DNA of 64,000 nucleotides from Leptotrichia shahii (GTDB lineage Bacteria; Fusobacteriota; Fusobacteriia; Fusobacteriales; Leptotrichiaceae): NCBI RefSeq assembly GCF_008327825.1, contig NZ_AP019827.1, positions 1,488,001 to 1,552,000 of the forward strand, read 5' to 3'. Shown piece by piece: positions 45,216 to 52,886 of this stretch (position 1 is its first letter; each line of letters starts with the position of its first letter). The notes under the pieces were generated by a model. It saw only the letters and a program-made list of their open reading frames with translations, ran no database searches and was not told where the DNA came from. The position numbers and the translations under genes were made by a program.

Positions 45216-46328
45216 TTATACAAAACTATCTGCAATTTCCTGTAGCTGAAAATTATCAGAACCCTCTAAATAAGCCTTTATAATATGCTTGCAAGCTAAA
45301 TATCTCTTTTCATAGCTGTTGGATTTTACTGTAATATAAGAGATATTGTATTCCTTGTACAGCTGTTTTAATAAATTTTGAAATTTTTCCCGTCTATCAT
45401 TGTCCCCAATTGAACGAAGCCCATCATTTACCCATTTTACGTTATTTTCCAGCAAAATTGTCAAATCAAATCTATAATCTTGAACAAATTCACGGACAAT
45501 TGGATTATCTCGCTTTTCATAAGTTAGGCAAAAGGCGAGGGTAGTAATGTAATCTGTGTCAATTAATGCAAATTTATTGGCATTTCTAGCGGCATGTAGC
45601 ACATTTGACTGATGACCGAAGACAATTTTTTCATAATCGGAATATTGAAGAGATTCTTCATCGCCACCTAATTTTTCAAATACATATTCACGTCCATATT
45701 CCCAAGCTGAAGTTGTATTAAATACATTTGCAAGTTTATCAATCATCACGCTTTTTCCACTGCTTTCACCACCACAAATTGTAATAATTGGAATTAAATG
45801 TTCTCTCACTTCACGTGGCAGAAAATCCCAGTATTTACTTGGATTTTCTCGAATCTGCTTGGAATTTACATTATATTCAATATAATTTTTGTCTATAGAT
45901 CTTGTTTCTGAACCAAAATGCTTTAAATTATATTCTTTATCTTCATTACGGTTACTTATAAAAATAACATCGTTTTTCCAGTCTATTTCTGCTTTGCTTT
46001 CAAGTTTCTCTCTTTTTTCAATTTCTCTTCTTAAAGTTTCAGCCCATTCTTCCCAGTTTTCGCCTTGTTGTGAAAAATGATTTTCGTCCATTAAAAAAGA
46101 TGAAATATTTGGCTGATTTTTAAATGTCTGTTTTACAAAACGTAATCTGTCCTTTGGAGTAATTTCCTTTACAAAGCGGGAATTGGAGGTAAGCAAATCA
46201 TCAGAATCATCAGAATAAGAGATGACAACATATAATCTTTCTACTATACCGCTGGCTCTCTGAATGAAATTTACATGTCCAATGTGAAGAGGGAAAAATT
46301 TCCCAATAATTATTCCTATTTTTTTCAT
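45216..46328 (-). CDS. nadR: NadR-like NMN adenylyltransferase/ribosylnicotinamide kinase
   Basis: 370 residues, two domains. Residues 1-170: nucleotidyltransferase with 'GIIIGKFFPLHIGHVNFIQR' (His-x-Gly-His) and the late 'SKQIRENPSKYWDF'. Residues ~180-360: P-loop kinase with 'TICGGESSGKSVMIDKLA', 'WEYGREYV', 'DTDYITTLAF' and 'WVNDGLRSIGD'. The N-terminal helix-turn-helix repressor domain of enterobacterial NadR is absent, so it is enzymatic only. It salvages ribosylnicotinamide to NMN and NAD in the cytoplasm. A single gene, convergent with ferritin. Confidence 0.93.
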   Translation of the reverse strand: MKKIGIIIGKFFPLHIGHVNFIQRASGIVERLYVVISYSDDSDDLLTSNSRFVKEITPKDRLRFVKQTFKNQPNISSFLMDENHFSQQGENWEEWAETLRREIEKREKLESKAEIDWKNDVIFISNRNEDKEYNLKHFGSETRSIDKNYIEYNVNSKQIRENPSKYWDFLPREVREHLIPIITICGGESSGKSVMIDKLANVFNTTSAWEYGREYVFEKLGGDEESLQYSDYEKIVFGHQSNVLHAARNANKFALIDTDYITTLAFCLTYEKRDNPIVREFVQDYRFDLTILLENNVKWVNDGLRSIGDNDRREKFQNLLKQLYKEYNISYITVKSNSYEKRYLACKHIIKAYLEGSDNFQLQEIADSFV

Positions 46329-46514
46329 TAATTTGTTTTCCTTTCTATAGCATAATTTTTTGATAATTAATAATTTAACTCTTTTAATATCAAACTGCTA
46401 AAATTAAGTATTCTTGATTTTTATTTTTCAGGAGTAATATCATTTATTTTATTAAGGCTGACTGTTAAAGGAATTAAGTATTTATTATAAATAAAAATTT
46501 CACTAAATTATTTT

Positions 46515-46548
46515 AAAAAAAACCTCCATATTCAAAAATATAGAAGTT
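46515..46548 (-). terminator. Terminator of the acc-nusB operon
   Basis: Minus strand: AACTTCTATATT pairs with AATATGGAGGTT (wobbles) around TTTG and is followed by eight T, 28 bases after nusB. Confidence 0.85.
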
Positions 46549-46575
46549 TTCTATAAACCTATTCTGAAAATGAAC

Positions 46576-46995
46576 TTAGAAGTTACTCTTTCCTTCTTTA
46601 ATATTTTTTATTAATCTTGCTAAAATCCCATTCAAAAAGTCTTTTGTATCACTGTAGGAATATTTTTTGGAAATTTCTAAAACTTCATTAATTGCAATTT
46701 CATATCCTATTTTTTCTATAGTAATTTCATAAAATGATATTTTTAATAAAACTTTTTCAATTGTTCCAAGACGTTCATAAGTCCAGCCTTCCAACACATC
46801 TTTAATTCTTTCAATCAAAATATCTTTATTTGCAATTATATCAGTTACGTAACTTCTTAAGAAATCAATTTCGTCTTCTTTTTCTAAATTTTTTTCTTTA
46901 ATTACATCATTTATCCTTTTTTCAATATTATTATCAATTAACTCATATTCAAAAAGTAGTTTAAATATTTCTTCTCTAATTCCTCTTCGTGTCAT
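46576..46995 (-). CDS. nusB: Transcription antitermination factor NusB
   Basis: 139 residues. 'TRRGIREEIFKLLFEYEL' (the Arg-rich start), 'WTYERLGTIEKVLLKISFYEI', 'EIAINEVLEISKKYS' and 'DFLNGILARL' match the family throughout. It forms the rRNA antitermination complex with NusE/S10. The start ATG overlaps the amaP stop (TAATG), so translation is coupled. Last gene of its operon. Confidence 0.96.
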   Translation of the reverse strand: MTRRGIREEIFKLLFEYELIDNNIEKRINDVIKEKNLEKEDEIDFLRSYVTDIIANKDILIERIKDVLEGWTYERLGTIEKVLLKISFYEITIEKIGYEIAINEVLEISKKYSYSDTKDFLNGILARLIKNIKEGKSNF

Positions 46996-47708
46996 TAATT
47001 TTCCTTTCCAGATGGGGAAGTTTCAATTTTTGTATTATTATTTCTTTCATTTTCATCATCATTGCTTCTTTTTGCTTCAATTTCTAATTTTTCCTTTATT
47101 TTTTCTTGTTCTTTATTAGATTTCTTTTGAACAGCCGAAGAATCAATGATTTTTTTCTCAACAATTGTTTCGCCTAAAACTTTTTTTAATTTAACTATAC
47201 TTTTTTTTACAGTAATTCCAGTAGAATGGAAAATGTATTCGGATAATTTGTTTTGAATATCTGCTAATTTTTCATTTAAGTTATCAACGTTATAAGTATC
47301 AACAGTAGCTTCGATGACAACTGCTTTTCCTCTTGGATATGATTTTACTTTTGAATTTTTTATAATTTCCAGTCTGCTTAAAAAACTTTTTGATGTTTCA
47401 TTTATTGTTTTTATAGAAACTTCGATTTCCCCATTTTTATTTTTTACTTTCCTATTTTGAGAATATTTTGTAAGTTTATCAATGTAAGAAAGCAAAAATA
47501 TGACTAAATAAATTATCGATAACAGTCCGATTAAAATTTTAAAATTTAGACTGTTTAAATCTATTAAACTATCAAGCTGTCCTAAGTAATCAGTTCTAAA
47601 CAGAGTATCTGATATACTTGAAAATGCAATACCGATAAATCCAAGTACAACAGATAATCTTGCTAAAAATCCCAATATTGCAATCATTAATTTAATATAA
47701 ACTATCAA
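46995..47708 (-). CDS. amaP: AmaP-like Asp23 membrane anchor protein
   Basis: 237 residues. Two transmembrane helices (about 5-30, and 55-78 'ILIGLLSIIYLVIFLLSYI') are followed by a cytoplasmic domain containing 'SYPRGKAVVIEATVDTYN' and a charged Lys/Glu/Asn-rich tail (~190-237). This is the layout of AmaP, which in Staphylococcus aureus anchors Asp23 to the membrane. The Asp23-family gene lies directly upstream, supporting the call. Its stop overlaps the nusB start. Confidence 0.8.
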   Translation of the reverse strand: MIVYIKLMIAILGFLARLSVVLGFIGIAFSSISDTLFRTDYLGQLDSLIDLNSLNFKILIGLLSIIYLVIFLLSYIDKLTKYSQNRKVKNKNGEIEVSIKTINETSKSFLSRLEIIKNSKVKSYPRGKAVVIEATVDTYNVDNLNEKLADIQNKLSEYIFHSTGITVKKSIVKLKKVLGETIVEKKIIDSSAVQKKSNKEQEKIKEKLEIEAKRSNDDENERNNNTKIETSPSGKEN

Positions 47709-47847
47709 AAATACACCATATTTTATTTCATAATATTTACTGTATTATAATTTCTAAACAAATCTATTTTTTATTTTAAAATTTAATAACTTGACAAATA
47801 TTTAAATTAAACTGAATTATGGTGTATTTCTGCCAGTTTCTCCTTTC

Positions 47848-48243
47848 TTATTCTTCAATTTCTGCTGTTTCTGCTACAGTAGCTGGAACTACATCTTTCT
47901 TTTCATCTTTTACAATTTTTTGAATGTATACATTAACTTCCTGAACTTTTAGTCCTGTCATTTCAGTAATTGCTTTTACTACTTTTGTTTGGATTTCCCC
48001 AGCTAATGCTGGCAACTTGTAACCCATTTTTGCTACAATGTAAAGATCTAACGTACATTCAGTTTCTCCAACTTCCACTTCAATTCCTTTTCCACCTGAA
48101 GATACATTTTGGAAAAACTTAACAATTTCATTTTTTGAAGTTCCACCAACAAGGCTGTTTACTCCTTCGATTTCTGATACTACTGATTCTGCGATTGTTG
48201 CTACCACTTCTTGTGATATATTTACATTTCCTAATTCGTTCAT
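47848..48243 (-). CDS. Asp23/Gls24 family envelope stress protein
   Basis: 131 residues. 'GNVNISQEVVATIAESVVSE' and 'IEGVNSLVGG' start the domain; 'YIVAKMGYKLPALAGEIQTK' and 'MTGLKVQEVNVYIQKI' complete it. In Bacillus the equivalent is YqhY, located in accB-accC-yqhY-nusB and tied to acetyl-CoA carboxylase activity. The same order here, with amaP inserted, supports an envelope or fatty-acid-linked role. Confidence 0.9.
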   Translation of the reverse strand: MNELGNVNISQEVVATIAESVVSEIEGVNSLVGGTSKNEIVKFFQNVSSGGKGIEVEVGETECTLDLYIVAKMGYKLPALAGEIQTKVVKAITEMTGLKVQEVNVYIQKIVKDEKKDVVPATVAETAEIEE

Positions 48244-48314
48244 TTTGATTCCTCCTAATTTTTATTTTTTATAGATAATAATTAAATTACAAGTTTGTAA
48301 CTTAATTTTATTTA

Positions 48315-49670
48315 TTATTTTCCAAGCGCTTCCTTGAAATGAGTTTCAATGAAGTTTGTATAGACAGTTCCTTTTTTAAAGTCCTCATTGTTAAGTACTT
48401 TTAAATGGAAAGGAATAGTTGTATCCACACCTTCTATAATAAATTCCCTTAAGGCACGCTTCATACGTAAAATAGCTTCTTCACGATCTTTTCCCTTTAC
48501 AATAAGTTTTGCTATCATTGAATCATAATAAGGCGGGATTTCATAATTTTGATAGGAATGTGAGTCAACTCTTACTCCAATTCCTCCAGATGGAATGTAT
48601 ACTTCTAAAGTTCCTGAAGATGGTAAAAATCCGTTTTCAGAATCTTCTGCATTTATTCTACATTCTATTACATGCCCCTTAATACTAATATCTTTTTGTG
48701 AAATACTTAGTTTTTCTCCTGCAGCTACTCTTATTTGTTCTTTTACCAGATCAACTCCAGTAATTTCCTCACTTATTGTATGTTCAACTTGAATTCTTGT
48801 ATTCATTTCCATAAAATAAAAGTTCATACTTTTATCAACAAGAAATTCCAATGTTCCAACACTGTCATAACCAATACCTTTTGCTAATTTTGCAGCGAAT
48901 TTCCCCATTTTTTCACGCGTTTTCGCATCAATTCCTGCTGATGGAGATTCTTCGATTAATTTTTGATGCCTTCTTTGAATTGTACAATCTCTTTCACCAA
49001 GATGGACAACATTTCCAAATTTATCTCCTATAATTTGAATTTCAACGTGTCTTGGTTCTTCAACATATTTTTCAATATAAACATCTGGATTTCCAAAATT
49101 TGCCTTTGCTTCGTTTTGTGCAACAATATAATTTTCAGCTAATTCCTTTTCATCACGTGCAATTCTCATTCCTTTTCCACCACCACCGGCAGTAGCTTTT
49201 ATCATAACAGGATAAGTTATCCATTCTGCAACTTTTTTTGCTTCTTCCAGAGTTGGTACAATTCCGTCTGATCCCTTTGTTATTGGAACTTTATGTTTGA
49301 TGGCAGTTTCCCTTGCAGTTGCCTTATCTCCCATCATATTTATTAATTCAGGTTTTGGACCGATAAATACAATTCCATTTTTGTCACATATTTCGGCAAA
49401 TCTTTGATTTTCAGATAGAAAACCGTATCCTGGATGGATTGCTTCACTTTGTGTAATTTGTGCCGCTGAAATAATATTTGGTATTTTTAAATATGAATCT
49501 GCACTACTGGCAGTTCCAATGCAAATAGCCTCATCAGCCAATCTTACGTGAAGTGAATCCTTATCAGCTTCTGAATAAACTGCAACTGTTGCAACTCCCA
49601 ATTCTCTTGCCGCTCTGATTATCCTAACGGCAATTTCCCCTCTATTTGCTATTAATATTTTTTTAAACAT
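48315..49670 (-). CDS. accC: Acetyl-CoA carboxylase, biotin carboxylase subunit
   Basis: 451 residues, standard length. 'KILIANRGEIAVRIIRAARE', 'IHPGYGFLSEN', 'KATAGGGGKGMRIA' (ATP-grasp glycine loop), 'IERDCTIQRR'-type 'GERDCTIQRRHQKLIEE', 'EMNTRIQVEH' and 'GHVIECRINAED' are all present. It carboxylates biotin on the carrier protein for malonyl-CoA synthesis. The preceding carrier gene lacks the biotin lysine, so the true partner may be encoded elsewhere. accA and accD are not in the window. Confidence 0.97.
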   Translation of the reverse strand: MFKKILIANRGEIAVRIIRAARELGVATVAVYSEADKDSLHVRLADEAICIGTASSADSYLKIPNIISAAQITQSEAIHPGYGFLSENQRFAEICDKNGIVFIGPKPELINMMGDKATARETAIKHKVPITKGSDGIVPTLEEAKKVAEWITYPVMIKATAGGGGKGMRIARDEKELAENYIVAQNEAKANFGNPDVYIEKYVEEPRHVEIQIIGDKFGNVVHLGERDCTIQRRHQKLIEESPSAGIDAKTREKMGKFAAKLAKGIGYDSVGTLEFLVDKSMNFYFMEMNTRIQVEHTISEEITGVDLVKEQIRVAAGEKLSISQKDISIKGHVIECRINAEDSENGFLPSSGTLEVYIPSGGIGVRVDSHSYQNYEIPPYYDSMIAKLIVKGKDREEAILRMKRALREFIIEGVDTTIPFHLKVLNNEDFKKGTVYTNFIETHFKEALGK

Positions 49671-49753
49671 TAATATTCTATCCTCCTAAAAGATTTTCTG
49701 TTTCTAAAAAAAATTATTAATTATTTTGAATTTATTTAATCTCCAAATTAATT

Positions 49754-50161
49754 TTAACTAACTTCAATTTTAAATAATTCCTTTGCAAAATCAACTGCTG
49801 AACCATCTGCTACAAGTACTTCCTTTAAAATCCCGTTTACAGTAGCTTTTACATCATTATCAATTCCCATTGTAGTAATCTTAGCAAGAATTTGTCCTTT
49901 TTTAACTAAAGTGCCAGTTTTTGAACTTATTAGCCTTATTTTACCAACATTGCTTGATTTAACAATTTCTTCCGCTGGCAATGCAACTTTAGCAGTTTTT
50001 TTCTTTTCTGTAATTTTAGGTGATGCTGTTACAGTATTTACAATTTTTGTATTTTCAGAATTTGTTAAAGTAAGTTTTATTTTTCCATATCTTACTTTTA
50101 GTTCTGCTATATCTTCTTTTTTCAGAACTTTCATTAATTCTTGAATATCCTTAAGTTCCAT
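49754..50161 (-). CDS. accB: AccB-like carrier protein lacking the biotin lysine
   Basis: 135 residues with the normal BCCP outline: helical N-terminus ('KDIQELMKVLKKEDIAELKV'), a Lys/Ala/Pro linker (~47-66), then the biotinyl fold ('VKSSNVGKIRLISSKTGTLV', 'KKGQILAKI', 'GILKEVLVADGSAVDFAKEL', 'FKIEVS'). The biotinylation motif Ala-Met-Lys-Met is replaced: 'AKITTMGIDNDV' has Gly99 where the Lys should be, with no nearby Lys at the turn. The frame is intact and the rest is conserved, so this is not simple decay. It is located as accB ahead of accC. Plant BADC proteins are similar lysine-less paralogues that dampen the carboxylase; a comparable role here is inference. Confidence 0.75.
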   Translation of the reverse strand: MELKDIQELMKVLKKEDIAELKVRYGKIKLTLTNSENTKIVNTVTASPKITEKKKTAKVALPAEEIVKSSNVGKIRLISSKTGTLVKKGQILAKITTMGIDNDVKATVNGILKEVLVADGSAVDFAKELFKIEVS

Positions 50162-50223
50162 AGTACCTCCTTATTTTAAATTAAATATTTATTTCCATAA
50201 ATTTTTTTAGACTTCTATAAATA

Positions 50224-50252
50224 ATTTTACCATATTATACACATTTTTTCAA
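50224..50252 (-). promoter_or_regulatory. Candidate promoter of the acc operon
   Basis: Minus strand: TTGAAA, 17 bp, TAAAAT. A TATAAT also lies inside the spacer, so the exact start is uncertain. Confidence 0.45.
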
Positions 50253-50302
50253 TTTTTTCTTTTTTAAAACCATCAGAAATTTACCAAGATAAATAAAAAT
50301 TG

Positions 50303-50331
50303 TTGCAAATAAATGAAAAAAGGTATAAAAT
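50303..50331 (+). promoter_or_regulatory. Candidate promoter of the coaE operon
   Basis: TTGCAA, then TATAAA at 15 bp or TAAAAT at 17 bp. The same AAAAAGGTATAAAAT block occurs at the PerR-like promoter. Confidence 0.5.
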
Positions 50332-50482
50332 ATATTCGCATTTTCATTGCAAAGATAAAAACAAAGTTAAAGTTGGATTTATTTGATAATTTAAATTCGT
50401 AAATATGGTTATCAAATTATTCTATTTTAATTTTATACTAAGCCCTATTTGAAAAATAGAAATTATATTTTATTTATTTCCT

Positions 50483-50507
50483 AACAAGGGAGTCTTGACC
50501 CCTTATG
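50483..50507. repeat. Dispersed repeat core
   Basis: AACAAGGGAGTCTTGACCCCTT: the palindromic core of the dispersed repeat without clear outer modules. It lies in the coaE leader. Confidence 0.6.
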
Positions 50508-50587
50508 TACAGAAATTATAACAAAGCTGCTATTTCAATGGGGAACAGTATCAGTTCTGAGAAAAAATACCAGAAAGGAAAATAAAA

Positions 50588-51214
50588 ATGGTTATTGGAC
50601 TTACAGGCGGAATTGGAACAGGGAAGAGTACTGTTAGCCAAATTTTGAGGAATAAAGGATTTTCTGTAATTGATCTGGATGTGATTTCACATAAAGTTAT
50701 TGAGTTTCCGTCAGTTGTAGAAAAAATCGTAAGAAATTTTGGAAAAGAAGTTTTAGAAAATAATAATGATGGAAATCGTACTGTTTCACGTGAAAAGTTG
50801 GGGAAAATTATTTTTTCCGATAGGGAAAAAAGATTTACTTTAAATTCTATTATGCATCCTGAAATTTTACGAATTATGCATAAAAAAATTTTGGAATGTG
50901 AATCAAAAAATGAAAAAGAAAATAAAATTATTTTTGTAGAGATTCAGTTACTTTTTGAAGTTCAATGGGAAAAGGAATTTGATTATATTTTGCTTGTTGC
51001 TGCGAAAAGGGATATTCAGGTTAGGCGTGTTTTGGAAAGGGATAAACGAAGTGAAAAAGAGGCTTGGGATATTATAAATTCGCAGATGTCCTTGGATGAA
51101 AAAAGGGGAAAAAGTGATTTTGTCATTGAAAATGATGGAAATATAGATGATTTAAATAGAAAAGTTGATAAATTTTTAAAAATTTTAGAACAACAGCAAT
51201 TTCAAAAAAATTAA
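50588..51214 (+). CDS. coaE: Dephospho-CoA kinase
   Basis: 208 residues. Last step of coenzyme A synthesis. The P-loop 'IGLTGGIGTGKSTVSQIL', 'VIDLDVISHKVIE', 'HPEILRIMHKK', 'VEIQLLFEVQWEKEFDYILLV' and 'RVLERDKRSEKEAWDIINSQ' are in family order. Length is normal. It leads a small operon with the LCP gene 20 bases downstream and ysxC after that. Confidence 0.95.
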   Translation: MVIGLTGGIGTGKSTVSQILRNKGFSVIDLDVISHKVIEFPSVVEKIVRNFGKEVLENNNDGNRTVSREKLGKIIFSDREKRFTLNSIMHPEILRIMHKKILECESKNEKENKIIFVEIQLLFEVQWEKEFDYILLVAAKRDIQVRRVLERDKRSEKEAWDIINSQMSLDEKRGKSDFVIENDGNIDDLNRKVDKFLKILEQQQFQKN

Positions 51215-51234
51215 AATATACGAGAGGTAAAAAA

Positions 51235-52035
51235 ATGAAAAAAATATTTTTAATATTGGGAATATTTCTAATAGTATTTATTGTATGGCTTTCTATACCA
51301 TTCAATATTCTTGTAATAGGAGTTGATGCTTATGCCAACCAGCCTACAGAAGGATCTCGAAGTGATGGACTTATTGTTATAAGAGTTGTTCCATATTTGG
51401 CACAAGTAAAAATGATTTCAATTCCACGTGATACTTATGCAGAAATTCCGTGTGAAAATTATAAGCAGGATAAAATTACGCATTCACACCATTTTGGAGG
51501 AGTTCAATGTACGATTGACGCTGTAGAAAATTTACTTGATACAAAAATTAATTATCACGTAAGATTCAGATTTGAAGATGTCATGAATATAACAACTTTA
51601 ATTGGCGGAGTTGACGTTGTTTCAAATCATACGTTTAACCAAGACTATTTTGATCAGGAAGTATTTCACTTTAATCAAGGGCAAGTCTATAATTTACAAG
51701 GAAGAATGGCACTTGCATATACAAGACATAGAAAAAGTGACACAGCTTTTAAACGAGATGAACGTCAAAGACAGGTCATTCAAGGAATTGCTAAAAAGTT
51801 AGTTGCTCCATCTGGATGGAAATATGTACCACAAGTATACAATTATTCAAAGCAGCATATGGATATTGCAGTAAATCCGATTAAAGCATTGTCAGTATTG
51901 CCCGCATTTCTTATGCATCAGTCAAATATTAATCAGTATGAAATTACTGGAGATGGAAAAATGATAAATGGAATTTGGTATTTTATGCCTGATGAAGCAT
52001 CATTGGAACAAGCAAGGGAAGAATTTAAAAATTAA
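51235..52035 (+). CDS. LytR-CpsA-Psr (LCP) family protein
   Basis: 266 residues. One N-terminal membrane anchor ('IFLILGIFLIVFIVWLSIPF') is followed by the LCP domain: 'NILVIGVDA', 'GSRSDGLIVIRVVPYLAQVK', 'SIPRDTYAEIP', 'GGVQCTIDAVENLL', 'IGGVDVV', 'LQGRMALAYTRHRKSDTAFKRDERQRQVI'. The Arg and Asp residues that hold the polyprenyl phosphate are present. In Gram-positives LCP enzymes attach teichoic acids or capsule to peptidoglycan. In a Gram-negative with KDO-type lipopolysaccharide, the polymer is unknown. It lacks the usual N-terminal cytoplasmic extension. Confidence 0.9.
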   Translation: MKKIFLILGIFLIVFIVWLSIPFNILVIGVDAYANQPTEGSRSDGLIVIRVVPYLAQVKMISIPRDTYAEIPCENYKQDKITHSHHFGGVQCTIDAVENLLDTKINYHVRFRFEDVMNITTLIGGVDVVSNHTFNQDYFDQEVFHFNQGQVYNLQGRMALAYTRHRKSDTAFKRDERQRQVIQGIAKKLVAPSGWKYVPQVYNYSKQHMDIAVNPIKALSVLPAFLMHQSNINQYEITGDGKMINGIWYFMPDEASLEQAREEFKN

Positions 52036-52050
52036 AAAAAGAGGTGAAAT

Positions 52051-52641
52051 ATGGAAATAAATAGGTCAGAATTTGTAAAATCAGCAGTTGTAGAAAAGGA
52101 CTATCCAAAATTTAACAATGTTGTGGAATTTTCATTCATTGGAAGATCAAATGTCGGGAAATCTTCGCTTATAAATTCTCTTACAAAGAGAAAAAATCTT
52201 GCAAGAACAAGTAAAACTCCAGGAAGAACACAGCTTATAAATTATTTTTTAATAAATAATGCAATTCATTTTGTGGATTTACCAGGATATGGATTTGCAA
52301 AAGTTCCTGATTCAGTAAAGAAAAACTGGGGTAAAACAATTGAAAGCTATCTTGTGTCGGATCGTGAAAAAGTTGTATTTCTTTTGCTGGATTTGCGTAG
52401 AATTCCATCGGTTGAGGATATGGAAATGTTAAAGTGGCTGGAACATTTTGGAATTGAATATTATATAATTTTTACAAAGGCTGATAAATTGTCTAATAAT
52501 GAAAAGTTTAAGCAATTAAAGGAAATTAAGAAAAAACTTGTGTTTAAAAATGAAGATGTATTTTTTTATTCTTCCTTAAAAAATACTGGAAGAAAAGAAT
52601 TGCTTGATTTTATCGGAGAAAAAATTAATCAAAAAAAATAA
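52051..52641 (+). CDS. ysxC: Ribosome biogenesis GTPase YsxC/EngB
   Basis: 196 residues. G1 is 'FIGRSNVGKSSLINSL', G2 'TSKTPGRTQLINYF', G3 'FVDLPGYGFAKV', G4 'IFTKADKLSNN' and G5 near 'FFYSSLKNTG'. Length matches the small EngB family, needed for 50S assembly. It is 15 bases from the LCP gene and preceded by AAAGAGGTGA. Last gene of the coaE operon; terminator at 52761-52790. Confidence 0.97.
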   Translation: MEINRSEFVKSAVVEKDYPKFNNVVEFSFIGRSNVGKSSLINSLTKRKNLARTSKTPGRTQLINYFLINNAIHFVDLPGYGFAKVPDSVKKNWGKTIESYLVSDREKVVFLLLDLRRIPSVEDMEMLKWLEHFGIEYYIIFTKADKLSNNEKFKQLKEIKKKLVFKNEDVFFYSSLKNTGRKELLDFIGEKINQKK

Positions 52642-52699
52642 GAGTCTTTATTAATTTTCATCTAAATTCTAAATTAGAATTAAGTAAAAATTATTTTAA

Positions 52700-52726
52700 C
52701 AAAGGGCAAAGCCCCTTGTGATTAAA
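52700..52726. repeat. Dispersed repeat core
   Basis: CAAAGGGCAAAGCCCCTTGTG, followed by 'ATTAAATAAGTC' like the right side of the copy at 3331. In the gap between ysxC and comM. Confidence 0.5.
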
Positions 52727-52760
52727 TAAGTCAATAAAGCAACAATTACAAATTATTTTT

Positions 52761-52790
52761 TTAAGGGATTTTAAGTCCCTTATTTTTATT
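52761..52790 (+). terminator. Terminator of the coaE-ysxC operon
   Basis: AAGGGA pairs with TCCCTT around TTTTAAG and is followed by ATTTTTATT. No T run on the other strand, so it acts for the plus strand only. Confidence 0.75.
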
Positions 52791-52886
52791 ATTAAATAAT
52801 TTGTATTTGTATTTATATCATTTTCCAGCTAAATATCAAATTTATTTTTAGCAAGTGATTAAAACTCCATGTAATCAAACAAAAGA

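Larger units (their letters stand above)
50162..50587. other. Divergent region between accB-like gene and coaE
   Basis: No gene. It holds the accB-like promoter (50224-50252, minus), a coaE promoter (50303-50331, plus) with a ~255-nt leader, and a dispersed-repeat core (50483-50507). Confidence 0.6.
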
